A DNA stretch of 64,000 bases from Halobellus salinus (GTDB taxonomy: Archaea; Halobacteriota; Halobacteria; Halobacteriales; Haloferacaceae): NCBI RefSeq assembly GCF_014646875.1, contig NZ_BMOC01000006.1, forward strand, positions 1 to 64,000, written 5' to 3'. The position numbers and the translations under genes were made by a program. Of this stretch, positions 29,943 to 38,544 are shown one piece after another (within the stretch, counting starts at the first letter, position 1; every line of letters starts with the position of its first letter). Under the pieces are notes generated by a model, which saw only the letters and a program-made list of their open reading frames with translations, had not been told where the DNA came from and searched no databases.

Positions 29943-31508
29943 TCAACACAACAGGAGGTATAGCCAGTAGGGCAGTTGGATGATGTTGGCTCCGTGTCGT
30001 TGGATGGGGTTTGTGCCGCGGGCGGTATCCCCGACAAGCACGAACCCGAGCGGAGCCTCGTATGTCTCTTGGAACTCCGCGATCGCGGCTGAAGCTTCTT
30101 CACGATCCTGTGACCGGTAGGCTACGCCGACGGGGACCGGGGTATCAGCGATCTCGAAGACGAAATCGACTGTTCCGTTCCGCCCGCGCCAGAACTGAAC
30201 CGTCGGGGCTTCGTCGGTTCCTTGTTCGGCACGTATACCGTACACGAACCGCATCGTATGGTCAAACGCAGCGATGCGCGCTAACTCGGCCTCGCGGGCG
30301 AAGTCATTCTGCAGCGGTGTGGCGTCGCCGTCGGCAAGCGCAGTGACAAGCCCCGTATCGCGGAGATACAACTGGACGGACCGCGGCCGGCTGTTGTCGT
30401 ACTCCGTGGTCCCCGTGAGAACATATAATTCGGCTAGTGCCGGTAGGTAGCTATCAGCGATGGTCCGCCGGTCGACGTCGAACAGTTCGACGAGGTCCTG
30501 ATACCGGAACGGCTCAGCGCCCCGGTTTCGGGCGGCGAGTGCACAGATGCGTTCGAGATCTGCGATCGTCTGAATCGACTCGAAGCCGGGGACCTCCTGG
30601 TACAGGGCGTTGCGAACGTCACCGCGCAACCGCGCGTAGTCATCGGGCGTCAGATCCGCCGCCGACTCGGCCGCCCCGTCACGATCGTAGCTGATGATCC
30701 CGCCCATTGCGAGGTAATCGACGACCTGTGAGCTGATGCGCCGTTCGGCATCTGCGACGTTCTCGTACTTCTGCCGGAGCTCCGCGACGAGTGGCGCAAT
30801 CTCGCCGCTCCGGAGAGCTGCTGGCAGGCTGTTTTCTCCGGTCCGGAGTGAGGTGGGGCTTACGCGAGTGTCTTCTTGTTCGAGATCCGGATACAACGTG
30901 AAGAGGTAGTCCCGAAACTTTTCGGGGAGAATAGGTTGGACATCGTAATCTTCGGCCGACACCGCGACGCTTTCGAGCTCTCGTTCGGCCTGGATGCCGG
31001 CGCTGGCGGTCACGGCGACGTGTCGTCCCGGAACGTCCTCGAGCAGTTCCACGGCGGGGGAGCCCCATCCGTCGATTGTCGGCTTGTTCGAGTGCTCAAT
31101 CTGGTGGACGTCGTCAAGCAGGATGAAATGTGGGTGGTCCGCCTCTATGCGGCCGAGAACCCTGCTCTCGTAGTACCGAACTGCGCGTCGCAGCTGTTCG
31201 TCCGATTGGAGTTGATAGAGCGGGTCGGCGTCGAAGGGTAGGTACAGGAACCGTTCCGGGTTGTCGCCAGTCTCGATGCGATGGTGAATGAACTGGTGAA
31301 GGAGCGTGGTTTTCCCGACGCCCCGCCGCCCAACCAGGCCGAGAAGCGGTTGGTCCTCGAACTGGCTGCCGGACGCGTCGGGACGGGCGAGGTGATAGAA
31401 ATCGCTTTTTTGCCGTGCCGGGAGTGAGAATGCTTCTGTCCCGTGTTCCCACCACGGATTATGATCGCGAAGCGCCCGGACGAGGGCGTCACCAGCGTCG
31501 ATAGACAT
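29943..31508 (-). CDS. AAA ATPase with DUF4143-like C-terminal domain
   Basis: 521 residues from ATG 31508 (MSIDAGDALVRALRDHNPWW). Walker A is GRRGVGKTTLLHQFI and Walker B is HFILLDDVHQIEHS; a sensor-like AVTASAG follows. The C-terminal half has a winged-helix segment (YQDLVELFDVDRRTIADSYLPALAELYVL) and a nuclease-fold-like end (VQFWRGRNGTVDFVFEI, VPVGVAYRSQ) typical of DUF4143 ATPases. Such proteins are often linked to mobile or toxin-antitoxin-like functions, but their role is poorly known. It precedes the mrfB-like gene on the same strand by about 146 bp. Confidence 0.86.
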   Translation of the reverse strand: MSIDAGDALVRALRDHNPWWEHGTEAFSLPARQKSDFYHLARPDASGSQFEDQPLLGLVGRRGVGKTTLLHQFIHHRIETGDNPERFLYLPFDADPLYQLQSDEQLRRAVRYYESRVLGRIEADHPHFILLDDVHQIEHSNKPTIDGWGSPAVELLEDVPGRHVAVTASAGIQAERELESVAVSAEDYDVQPILPEKFRDYLFTLYPDLEQEDTRVSPTSLRTGENSLPAALRSGEIAPLVAELRQKYENVADAERRISSQVVDYLAMGGIISYDRDGAAESAADLTPDDYARLRGDVRNALYQEVPGFESIQTIADLERICALAARNRGAEPFRYQDLVELFDVDRRTIADSYLPALAELYVLTGTTEYDNSRPRSVQLYLRDTGLVTALADGDATPLQNDFAREAELARIAAFDHTMRFVYGIRAEQGTDEAPTVQFWRGRNGTVDFVFEIADTPVPVGVAYRSQDREEASAAIAEFQETYEAPLGFVLVGDTARGTNPIQRHGANIIQLPYWLYLLLC

Positions 31509-31826
31509 AGGTTTGTTGACTGTCTCACGGCCCTCTTCGTAATGATTGTTTCGGCTCAATACCCGACAGTGTAGCGAAGGTTACATACTACTAATCCGTC
31601 CTCCAGCGTATAGTATTCTACCAAACACACCACAAAAAACACTGTGATGAGTCTTTATTCTCTAATATCTGCTCTATCTTGCTCATTGTCGAAGCATTTA
31701 TCATATCTTAGCGCACACTGATGAGTGTGAAAGTGGATAGAGACGCATCGTAATGATGATTACTCCCCTTTCGTTTCTGGGGCGAGCGCACACACTGTCG
31801 TCAACCACCCGTTGGCTGTCCGGGGA

Positions 31827-32396
31827 ATGGCAAGCCACACAGACACCATAGATACAATGTACGCGGACATAGAAGACGGGAAGCGTCACGATATCGCGGT
31901 CGAACTCGTCACCCGGCGAGCCATCGACTGCGACGGAGAACACGTCCACCGCTTGTTGGTCACCGATCAATCGGGGAGGCAGTTCACGGTACTCGCCACG
32001 CCTGACAGCGAGGCACTCCTGGGGCTGAAAACCGGTGGAACTCACCGGATCTCGGGGCTGCTGGGCGCTGTTCCTCTCACCTCCGGAGACGACATCGGGG
32101 CTGTGTGCCCTGATTGCGGGGGGCAGCTTCGACCGGGACAGGTCGTCGATGCGGCTGGAGCAGCCGTCACGCAAGCCGCGTCACAGCTCTCTCTCGACGA
32201 ACCGTTCGGAATCATCGATGTCAGAACGACCGTCCGTCGCGTTCGGGATGACCGCTCGCTGGTCAACGACTGGACGCCGATGGACGACGACAGGTCGGTC
32301 TCCCCCCCAGACTACGTCTGTGCGTCCTGCGGGTGCCGCGTCGACGCGTACGAACTTCGGGAGGCCGCCGAAACCGACCAGATGCTCGAAAATTAG
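31827..32396 (+). CDS. Zinc-binding protein of unknown function
   Basis: About 189 residues from ATG 31827 (MASHTDTIDTMYADIEDG). The N-terminal half is beta-rich and OB-fold-like (HDIAVELVTRRAI, HRLLVTDQSGRQFTVLATPD, LKTGGTHRISGLLG). Two CxxC pairs, VCPDCGGQL and VCASCGCRV, about 75 residues apart could bind zinc. The downstream vwa gene begins directly after its stop codon, so they probably formed one transcript. No family is recognised. Confidence 0.7.
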   Translation: MASHTDTIDTMYADIEDGKRHDIAVELVTRRAIDCDGEHVHRLLVTDQSGRQFTVLATPDSEALLGLKTGGTHRISGLLGAVPLTSGDDIGAVCPDCGGQLRPGQVVDAAGAAVTQAASQLSLDEPFGIIDVRTTVRRVRDDRSLVNDWTPMDDDRSVSPPDYVCASCGCRVDAYELREAAETDQMLEN

Positions 32397-32915
32397 GTGA
32401 CGGAGAGCGCATCACCGGCGCCAGCAAGTGCTGACATGGCGAGCCCGGAGACGGTCGGACCCGCCGCGGGCGGTGCGAAAGACCTGGCCAACTTTCGGGA
32501 AAACGTCGCGAACGGGTATACGCCACAGCCGGCGGCGATCAGCGACGAGGGGCTGTTCTACGACTACCATTTCGAGACGGGGACGCGGACCGAATCGGAC
32601 GCCCTGTTCGCGCCGCGCTACGCGGCTGCCGTGAGTGACCACCCGATCAGTGGGGAGACCGAACGCTACCTGTCGGTGGGGCTGGATTCGACGCTCTCGG
32701 TCGACGAGTTCGAGCGGCCCCGGCTGAATCTCGTCGCCGTCCTCGACGTCTCCGGGTCGATGGACAGCGCCTTCGACGCGTACTACTACGACGAACACGG
32801 GCGCAAGTGCGAGGCTGAGGACGATGCGGCGACGAAGCTCGACGCGGCGACCCAGTCGCTGTGTGCGCTCACCGAGCAGCTCCACGCCGAGGACCGTCTG
32901 GGGGTCGTCCTCTAT
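32397..32915 (+). pseudogene. VWA-domain protein, truncated
   Basis: A GTG start follows the previous stop without a gap. The protein has the lead-in of haloarchaeal VWA proteins (ANFRENVANGYTPQP, LFYDYHFETG, SGETERYLSVGLDS) and then the domain core with the MIDAS motif LNLVAVLDVSGSMDSAF. Homology stops after DRLGVVLY. From about 32912 the frame reads unrelated sequence and ends near 32970. Most of the VWA domain and everything after it is missing, so the product is probably non-functional. The break coincides with the 3' end of another broken gene on the opposite strand. Confidence 0.72.
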
Positions 32916-33411
32916 CGTCTGCCGTTGTATCTTGCCCAGACGATTGGAGGTCCCGAATTATGTCGATGACTTGGCGTCCGTGAAGATTGATACTGTCGGC
33001 TATAGTCGCGTGACGTATTTCGACACCCCGGGGTGTCGAAAATCTTCACGTAGTTATAGCCGACAGTATGAGGAGAATATGCCGAGCAAACTCACGATAC
33101 AGTTGATTTTCGTCATCTCTCAGTTCGTATAGTCGCTCACCGAGATCGGTGAAGCGGAAATCGTCGATAACGAGCTGATATCCCTGATTCTTGAGTCCCA
33201 GTACGACCAAGCGTGCACGTTCCTCGGGGTTTCAAGAGCTCTCGAAGAATCGCTCAGCAACGACTAACTGGAACTCCGCTTCTTCGCCTTCGTGTTCCCC
33301 AACCAGCTCGAGGACTGCTGCAAGTTTCGTGTATTCTCCGGTTTCAGTATCGAGCTGCGCCGGGCTCAACGCATCTCCGAAGGGGAAGTCAGATTCATTC
33401 CCAGTTATCAA
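32914..33411 (-). pseudogene. Broken gene of unknown function, split by a palindromic element
   Basis: Reading the minus strand from TTG 33411 gives ITGNESDFPFGDALSPAQLD, then KLAAVLELVGEHEG and FQLVVAERFFESS before an in-frame TGA (33232-33234). The frame continues with NPEERARLVVLGLK, YELRDDENQLYREFARHILL. It is then interrupted by the 78-bp palindrome (32991-33068) and resumes as NLHGRQVIDIIRDLQSSG. It ends where the vwa fragment ends. The SDFPFG opening and ARHILLNLHG resemble a haloarchaeal family I cannot name. Confidence 0.6.
32991..33068 (+). repeat. 78-bp palindromic element, copy 1
   Basis: The ends are TACTGTCGGCTATA and its exact reverse complement. The centre is TTCGACACCCC followed by its exact reverse complement. 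Between them lie 13-bp segments that differ between the arms. TGA flanks both sides (32988-32990 and 33069-33071). Removing the element and one TGA restores the reading frame of the surrounding broken gene. Confidence 0.9.
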
Positions 33412-33447
33412 TAAGTATTATTATTCGAGCGTGTCACAGAATCCATC

Positions 33448-33755
33448 TCATAGTTTCCCGCGGCCCGGTTCAATCCCTCGCTCGTAGGTGGTGGTGGCAA
33501 CGACGAACCGTACACAGAGCGCAAGGAGCACTTCTGTTTGTGCCTAGACGCGGCTTCGGGCGCGAACGTGCCCGAGGACGCAGTCTTTGACCACGTTGTT
33601 GGATGGTTCGACGCCTGTCCGGTGGTTGTACGTCTCGTTCAAGATGGATTGCTTCAGGTGAACATCCTCAGTGTGTTCGGTGATGCGGTCTTCGACCCTA
33701 TACTCGGCAATATCAGCCGCACTAGGGCCTGCTGATGCGGTTTTGTGGGATATTC
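33448..33755 (-). pseudogene. C-terminal remnant of a haloarchaeal IS transposase
   Basis: The minus strand encodes TASAGPSAADIAEYRVEDRI, then HLKQSILNETYNHRTGVEPS, VVKDCVLGHVRARSRV, an in-frame stop (near 33552), and ALCVRFVVATTTYERGIEPG. The NETYNHRTGVE and YERG pieces are typical of the C-terminal end of haloarchaeal transposases. The 5' part of the gene is missing. I am not certain of the IS family. Confidence 0.65.
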
Positions 33756-33766
33756 GAGTGTGGCGT

Positions 33767-33805
33767 GTTCGATTGCCCGGTTCGATTGCCCGGTTCGATT
33801 GCCTG
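33767..33805. repeat. Three 13-bp tandem repeats
   Basis: GTTCGATTGCCCG occurs twice exactly and a third time with one change, next to the transposase remnant. Cause and role are unknown. Confidence 0.85.
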
Positions 33806-34122
33806 TTCTGATTGCGTCTGCTCTTTCACCGACCCGGGGGCATTGGGGGTCGATGGAAAGCACTGAGCGAGCCTGGCCGTCTGTGCGTCTCTAATGGCCG
33901 ATATGGCTATGCTTTCAGACGGACCCTTAGGTGGGTGAAGCTCCCTAATCGATGTTTTGGGTTCAGATATCATAACGGTAACCGTCTGTGTGAAAGCGCA
34001 GCGAAGCGAGCACCCTGGAACGTCTCGCGTGTGTCAAATCGAGGAAAGCGGACTTTCCGACGGAATCCGGCAGGGCGTGCGGGACCAACATACTTTATTC
34101 GATACTGTCCTGTGGTTGATGT
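33806..34122. other. Intergenic region with promoter of the sugar dehydrogenase gene
   Basis: No gene is seen. TACTTTATT at about 34091-34099 lies about 27 bp before the ATG at 34123, a good TATA box for a leaderless transcript. Confidence 0.55.
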
Positions 34123-35508
34123 ATGACACGCGAGCCGCGTCGCTCTCGCTTCCCGCGCCGGCGGTTCCTTACGGCAGTCGGAATCGCGGGCGCTGCGGGG
34201 TGTGCCTCGTCCGGTGGAGACGACAGCGGCACCGACGGAACCGGCAGCGGGGGCGGCACGGCCGCCACGCCTGTCGGCGGGGCCGACAGCGAGTCCGACC
34301 ATTCGACTTCGGCGGACGGCCCTGATTGGGAGGCCCCGAGTGACTCGCCTCAGGTCGACTTACAGGTTGAGACGCTGATCGAGAACCTCGAGATTCCTTG
34401 GGATATGTCGTTTACCGGCGACGGATCGCTGTACCTGACCGAGCGCACGGGGCGGGTCGTGACGTTCGACTCCGGCGATGTGTCCGAGATCGCCCGTCCG
34501 CAGGACGCCATCAACGCTGGAGCCCTGGAGCCGGGGAGCGAGGAGAAACCGTGGTGGGTCGACGGTGGCGAAGGCGGAACGCTCGGGATTGCAGTCCATC
34601 CCGCGTTCCCCGACGAAGAGTACGTCTACGTCTACTACACCGCGACGAACGGTGAGCGGAAAAACCGCGTGGTCAGGATGGATGTCCGTGCCGACGACCC
34701 AGCTGCGACCGAAGAAGTGCTCGTCGGCGGAATTCCGGCGAACGATTTCCATAATGGCGGGCGCGTGCGCGCAGGCCCTGACGGAAACCTCTGGATCACG
34801 ACTGGCGACGCCGGCGCGCCCGAACGGGCCCAGGACCCGTCGTTTCTCGGCGGGAAGATACTGCGAATTACGCCCGAGGGCGACCCGGCACCAGGTAATC
34901 CGGACCTTGGCGGGGACCCGCGGGTGTTCAGCTACGGTCACCGCAACCCACAAGGGATCGACTGGCTGCCCAGCGGCGTCCCCGTCGCGACGGAGCATGG
35001 TCCGACCGGACACGACGAGGTAAACGTTCTGCTGCCGGGGGCCAACTACGGCTGGAACGTCGCACGTGGGGGACCCGACAATGACCGGTGGGATTCCTAC
35101 ACAGCACACGAAGAGTTCACTCCGCCGGTGCTCAACACCGGTCCGGGCACAGTCTGGGCCCCGACGGGCGCGACGGTGTACACCGGCGACGCGATTCCGG
35201 CGTGGCAAAACCGGCTCGTCGTCGGGGGCCTGATCAGCCAGTCGATCTGGGTTGTTACCATCACGCCGTCGGGCGGTGAGTTGCCCCCTGTCGGCGAGGG
35301 GGGACGGCGGTACGACGCCGACTGGATGCACCCGGACTACACCGCGACCGCACACCGCTTCCTCCAGGACGAACTCGGCCGCGTCCGCCACCTCGCCCAG
35401 AGTCCGGAGGGAGAGCTGTACGCCATCACATCCAACCGTGACGGCCGCACACGCGGGAAATTCCCTCGCGAAACCGACGACGTTCTCGTCCGGCTGACAG
35501 TCCGCTAA
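34123..35508 (+). CDS. PQQ-dependent aldose/sorbosone dehydrogenase-like lipoprotein
   Basis: 461 residues. A twin-arginine signal (RFPRRRFLTAVG) and a Cys after AGAAG suggest Tat export and lipid anchoring, followed by a Gly/Ser/Asp-rich linker. The rest is the six-bladed propeller of the glucose/sorbosone dehydrogenase family: NLEIPWDMSFTGDGSLYLTE, GEGGTLGIAVHPAFP, the active-site blade FHNGGRVRAGPDGNLWITTG and FSYGHRNPQGIDWLP. It likely oxidises aldose sugars at the cell surface. Whether it binds PQQ cannot be told from this alone. Confidence 0.9.
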   Translation: MTREPRRSRFPRRRFLTAVGIAGAAGCASSGGDDSGTDGTGSGGGTAATPVGGADSESDHSTSADGPDWEAPSDSPQVDLQVETLIENLEIPWDMSFTGDGSLYLTERTGRVVTFDSGDVSEIARPQDAINAGALEPGSEEKPWWVDGGEGGTLGIAVHPAFPDEEYVYVYYTATNGERKNRVVRMDVRADDPAATEEVLVGGIPANDFHNGGRVRAGPDGNLWITTGDAGAPERAQDPSFLGGKILRITPEGDPAPGNPDLGGDPRVFSYGHRNPQGIDWLPSGVPVATEHGPTGHDEVNVLLPGANYGWNVARGGPDNDRWDSYTAHEEFTPPVLNTGPGTVWAPTGATVYTGDAIPAWQNRLVVGGLISQSIWVVTITPSGGELPPVGEGGRRYDADWMHPDYTATAHRFLQDELGRVRHLAQSPEGELYAITSNRDGRTRGKFPRETDDVLVRLTVR

Positions 35509-35915
35509 AAATATCGGTGCAGTGATAATTACGGAACGCGGTGCAAGGTACAGGGTATGTACTCAGCAAGGGCGGGCCTGTGTGACAGCCAGTCGTTTTC
35601 TGCCTACCAGCGGCGGGTGACCCGCACCGACTCGCGTGTATCAGGAGCGACGCTGGTGCACTCGTCGGATGAACAATCTACATCAACTGGAGAAGGGCCA
35701 CTTTTGACCGTATATTTATATATGTGAAACATAACAGATTTCACAACCTGAGCGTGGGAGTGACTCGGCCGCACTGGTTCGGTTCCGAGACCCCCAAACG
35801 GTTGACGGCCAACAGACGAACGTCAAACCTCGTCGGCTGCCACGGTCAGTACCCAGATTACGGCTTCTCACGTGTGCGAGGGGGATCAAGCACGCCGGGG
35901 GGCGGGCGATCACCA
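35509..35915. other. Intergenic region upstream of the PKD protein gene
   Basis: 407 bp. A strong AT-rich TATA-like stretch (TATATTTATATATG, 35711-35724) stands near the middle. It implies either a long leader before ATG 35916 or an upstream start. The in-frame extension from GTG 35724 has no signal-peptide character, so I treat it as untranslated. Confidence 0.45.
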
Positions 35916-36896
35916 ATGAATCCACCGACCGACGACGAGACGGGCGAGCATAAGTATCCTGACCGACTGGCGAACCGTGACCCGACAGACAGCGACTGGG
36001 TGTATGGTCTCGTTTTGCTGACGCTCGTCGCTCTCGCCGTGGCCGGCGCGACCACGGCCGGGGGTGCGGGCGCGACGACTGACACGGTCGATGGCGGTGA
36101 CGAGGGGGCGTCGCTCGCGGCCGCAACGAGTAGCCACCCGGTCGCCAAGTGTTCGGTCTCGGATACGAGCGTCCAGCCTGGAGAATCGGTGACGCTCGAT
36201 GCTTCAGCATCGGAGAATGTCGACGACTACCAGTACGACAAGTTCGGTGGTAGTTCGTTCGGTGGGTATACCACCCAGAGTTCGCGGACGGTTTCGTACG
36301 CCGAGCCGGGGACCTACGACCCCCGGGTGAAGGTGTGGTCGTACAGCGATAGCGAGGAGAGCGATATCGCGGCTTGTGGCACGGTCACCGTGAGTGACCC
36401 GACGCCAACACCCACACCCACGCCGACGATCACTGCCACGCCGACGCCAACACCCACGCCGACGGTCACTGTCACGCCGACGCCAACACCCACGCCGACG
36501 ATCACTGTCACGCCGACACCCACACCCACGCCGACGATCACTGTCACGCCAACACCCACACCCACGCCGACGGTCACTGTCACGCCAACACCCACACCCA
36601 CGCCGACGGTCACTGTCACGCCGACGCCAACACCCACGCCGACGATCACTGTCACGCCGACACCCACACCCACGCCGACGATCACTGTCACGCCGACACC
36701 CACACCCACACCGACGGTCACTGTCACGCCAACACCCACACCCACGCCGACGATCACTGTCACGCCGACACCGACTTCCACAGTGGGTACATCGGGACCG
36801 AAAACCACTAGCGAAGAGGCGCCCGGCTTCGGCGTGGGGGCCGCTATTCTGGCTTTGTTGAGTGCTACCCTTTTTGCAAGACGTAATCTCGACTGA
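35916..36896 (+). CDS. Surface protein with PKD-like domain, Thr-Pro repeat stalk and PGF-CTERM anchor
   Basis: About 326 residues from ATG 35916. A hydrophobic N-terminal helix ([21 protein letters not shown]) precedes a PKD-like domain ([38 protein letters not shown]) with two cysteines that could pair. A stalk of ten-residue TP-rich repeats ([11 protein letters not shown] and [11 protein letters not shown]) covers about 125 residues. The C-terminus is a canonical archaeosortase substrate tail: [20 protein letters not shown] followed by FARRNLD. The product is expected to be processed by ArtA and lipid-linked to the cell surface. Confidence 0.83.
   Translation: MNPPTDDETGEHKYPDRLANRDPTDSDWVYGLVLLTLVALAVAGATTAGGAGATTDTVDGGDEGASLAAATSSHPVAKCSVSDTSVQPGESVTLDASASENVDDYQYDKFGGSSFGGYTTQSSRTVSYAEPGTYDPRVKVWSYSDSEESDIAACGTVTVSDPTPTPTPTPTITATPTPTPTPTVTVTPTPTPTPTITVTPTPTPTPTITVTPTPTPTPTVTVTPTPTPTPTVTVTPTPTPTPTITVTPTPTPTPTITVTPTPTPTPTVTVTPTPTPTPTITVTPTPTSTVGTSGPKTTSEEAPGFGVGAAILALLSATLFARRNLD
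36401..36778 (+). repeat. 30-bp coding repeats for the Thr-Pro stalk
   Basis: About twelve imperfect 30-bp units coding for PTPTPTPT(I/V)TVT-type decapeptides. Variation is mostly at third positions and at the Ile/Val choice, suggesting expansion followed by drift. Confidence 0.9.
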
Positions 36897-37168
36897 GCAT
36901 CAACTGATTTTCAAGCCGGGGTCACCTTCGTCACCGAGTGGTAACGCCACTGTATCGGCCGCTCTCACCGAGCCGGTACCTCAGACCCGCCGGGTGGTGG
37001 GGGCAGTGAAGCGACAAGACACTACGCTTGACGAGCTGGATCAAATAAAGGCAATATTCGAAAGTGATAGGTCAGCACGATTGAGCTTAATACCGAGTTT
37101 CATCAGTAATCTCGGTGTCGCCTCTCGTTCCACAAACTCTAGTTCAATCTCGTTTAAACAGCCGTTGA
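36897..37168. other. Intergenic region, no gene seen
   Basis: About 270 bp between the PKD protein gene and palindrome copy 2. An open frame runs through it from the upstream gene in another phase, but composition and lack of a start give no support for a protein. Confidence 0.4.
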
Positions 37169-37246
37169 TACTGTCGGCTATAGTCGCGTGACGTATTTCG
37201 ACACCCCGGGGTGTCGAACATCTTCACGTAGTTATAGCCGACAGTA
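37169..37246 (+). repeat. 78-bp palindromic element, copy 2
   Basis: Identical in layout and length to copy 1, with a single visible base difference (CGAACATCTTC versus CGAAAATCTTC). TGA is on both sides (37166-37168 and 37247-37249). Same orientation as copy 1. Confidence 0.9.
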
Positions 37247-37247
37247 T

Positions 37248-37294
37248 GAGGCGGTCGTTTTCGGGCATAGATCACTCAGAAAACGAACCGCCTC
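37248..37294. other. Inverted repeat directly after palindrome copy 2
   Basis: GAGGCGGTCGTTTTC and GAAAACGAACCGCCTC are reverse complements with one bulged base, separated by 16 bp. It could be a bidirectional terminator between the PKD gene and the convergent SDR gene, or the end of a lost element. Confidence 0.5.
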
Positions 37295-37377
37295 GCTCTT
37301 CATCCTTATCTGAACACCGCCCGCTGGGATGGATTTATGTGATGGGTATCTGGGCGCTACCCGAAACGACTACTCAG

Positions 37378-38154
37378 TCATCCGGAGTTTGTCATTCCGC
37401 CATCGACGTACAGTGATTCCCCACTGACGTAGGACGCGAGATCGCTCGCGAGGTAGAGTGCGGCGTCAGCCACATCCTCCGGTTGGCCGAGTCGGCGCAG
37501 CGGGATCGTCTGGCGATAGCCCTCTTCGGCTTCTGTCCCGACGATTTCGACGTCCTCCTTGAGCATCGCCGTCGCGATAGCGCCCGGATGGATCGCGTTC
37601 ACCCGGATACTTTCCGGCCCCAACTCGTCAGCGAGCGCGTACGTCATCAGCCGGACCGCACCTTTCGACGTACAGTAGGTGACAAAGCCCGCACTTCCTT
37701 CCAGACCGGCGTTACTCGACATGTTGATAATGCTCCCGCCGCCGTTCTCTGCCATCTTGCGGGCAGCATACTGTGCACCGAAGTAGACGCCCTTGACGTT
37801 GATGTCCATCATTTGGTCAAAGGCGTCTTCACTGGTGTCGATGAACGTCTCCTCGCGGAAGATACCCGCGTTGTTCACCATCACGTCGATGCCTCCGAAC
37901 TCGTCCGCGGCATCAACGGCGGCTTCGAGATCGTTGAGGTTCGTCACGTTACACTCTACGTACGTCGCATCCACGTCATACTCGTCGGTGACGAGTTCGT
38001 GAGTCGGTGTGCCACCCTCTCGCGGTGTTTCCTGAATATCGGCGGCAACAATGTCTGCACCCTCCGCGGCGTATGCCTCCGCGATAGAGCGTCCGTTGCC
38101 GCTCGAACCACCAGTGATCACGGCCGTCTTCCCGTCAAGCAGGGGACCTGACAT
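37378..38154 (-). CDS. Short-chain dehydrogenase/reductase (SDR)
   Basis: 258-residue classical SDR. It has cofactor motif TGGSSGNG (residues 14-21, the usual TGxxxGxG), NNAG at about residues 92-95, catalytic Ser in NMSSNAG, YCTSK for the Tyr-x3-Lys pair, and the C-terminal ASDLASYVSGESLYVDGG. An Asp at the end of the second strand (IVAADI) suggests NAD rather than NADP. It reduces or oxidises an unknown alcohol or ketone; glucose dehydrogenase and 3-oxoacyl reductase are common guesses for this subgroup. Confidence 0.93.
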   Translation of the reverse strand: MSGPLLDGKTAVITGGSSGNGRSIAEAYAAEGADIVAADIQETPREGGTPTHELVTDEYDVDATYVECNVTNLNDLEAAVDAADEFGGIDVMVNNAGIFREETFIDTSEDAFDQMMDINVKGVYFGAQYAARKMAENGGGSIINMSSNAGLEGSAGFVTYCTSKGAVRLMTYALADELGPESIRVNAIHPGAIATAMLKEDVEIVGTEAEEGYRQTIPLRRLGQPEDVADAALYLASDLASYVSGESLYVDGGMTNSG

Positions 38155-38544
38155 AGCGTATACAGTAAGTCCTTCTTTCTACATAAATCTTTGTGATATA
38201 GTCGAGATCCGCGTCAACCTAGAGAACGAGTCGGAGGAGCTCTGCGTGTCTATCCCGGGACTCGACCGCCGCAGCGGATCTACCAAGTGGATGAAGCCGA
38301 GCCTGCACGGATCCCTGCCGATCAGCCGGCGGAAAACGCCACCCAAACCGCGAGACAGCAGCGTTATGATAAGTGAATGCTAAATTGCCGTAATATCAAC
38401 TGTTCTGCCTTGTGAGGCACTGAAACCGCCGCTGAGTCAAACCCCGAGGCGTCACCGTGTCGGGTCGGCACCACACCTGCGGGCGGATACAAATCCGAGA
38501 GTCTCAGCGATCCAGACGGTGGTTGAGTCGGCCTCTCACACACG
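38155..38544. other. Intergenic region, no gene seen
   Basis: 390 bp. The first 60 bp are AT-rich and contain the likely promoter of the SDR gene. The remainder has short open frames without support and may be decayed sequence. Confidence 0.4.

Noticed and set aside
31701-32174. Minus-strand 157-codon frame
   Set aside because: Opposite the zinc-binding protein gene, without motifs and with shadow composition.
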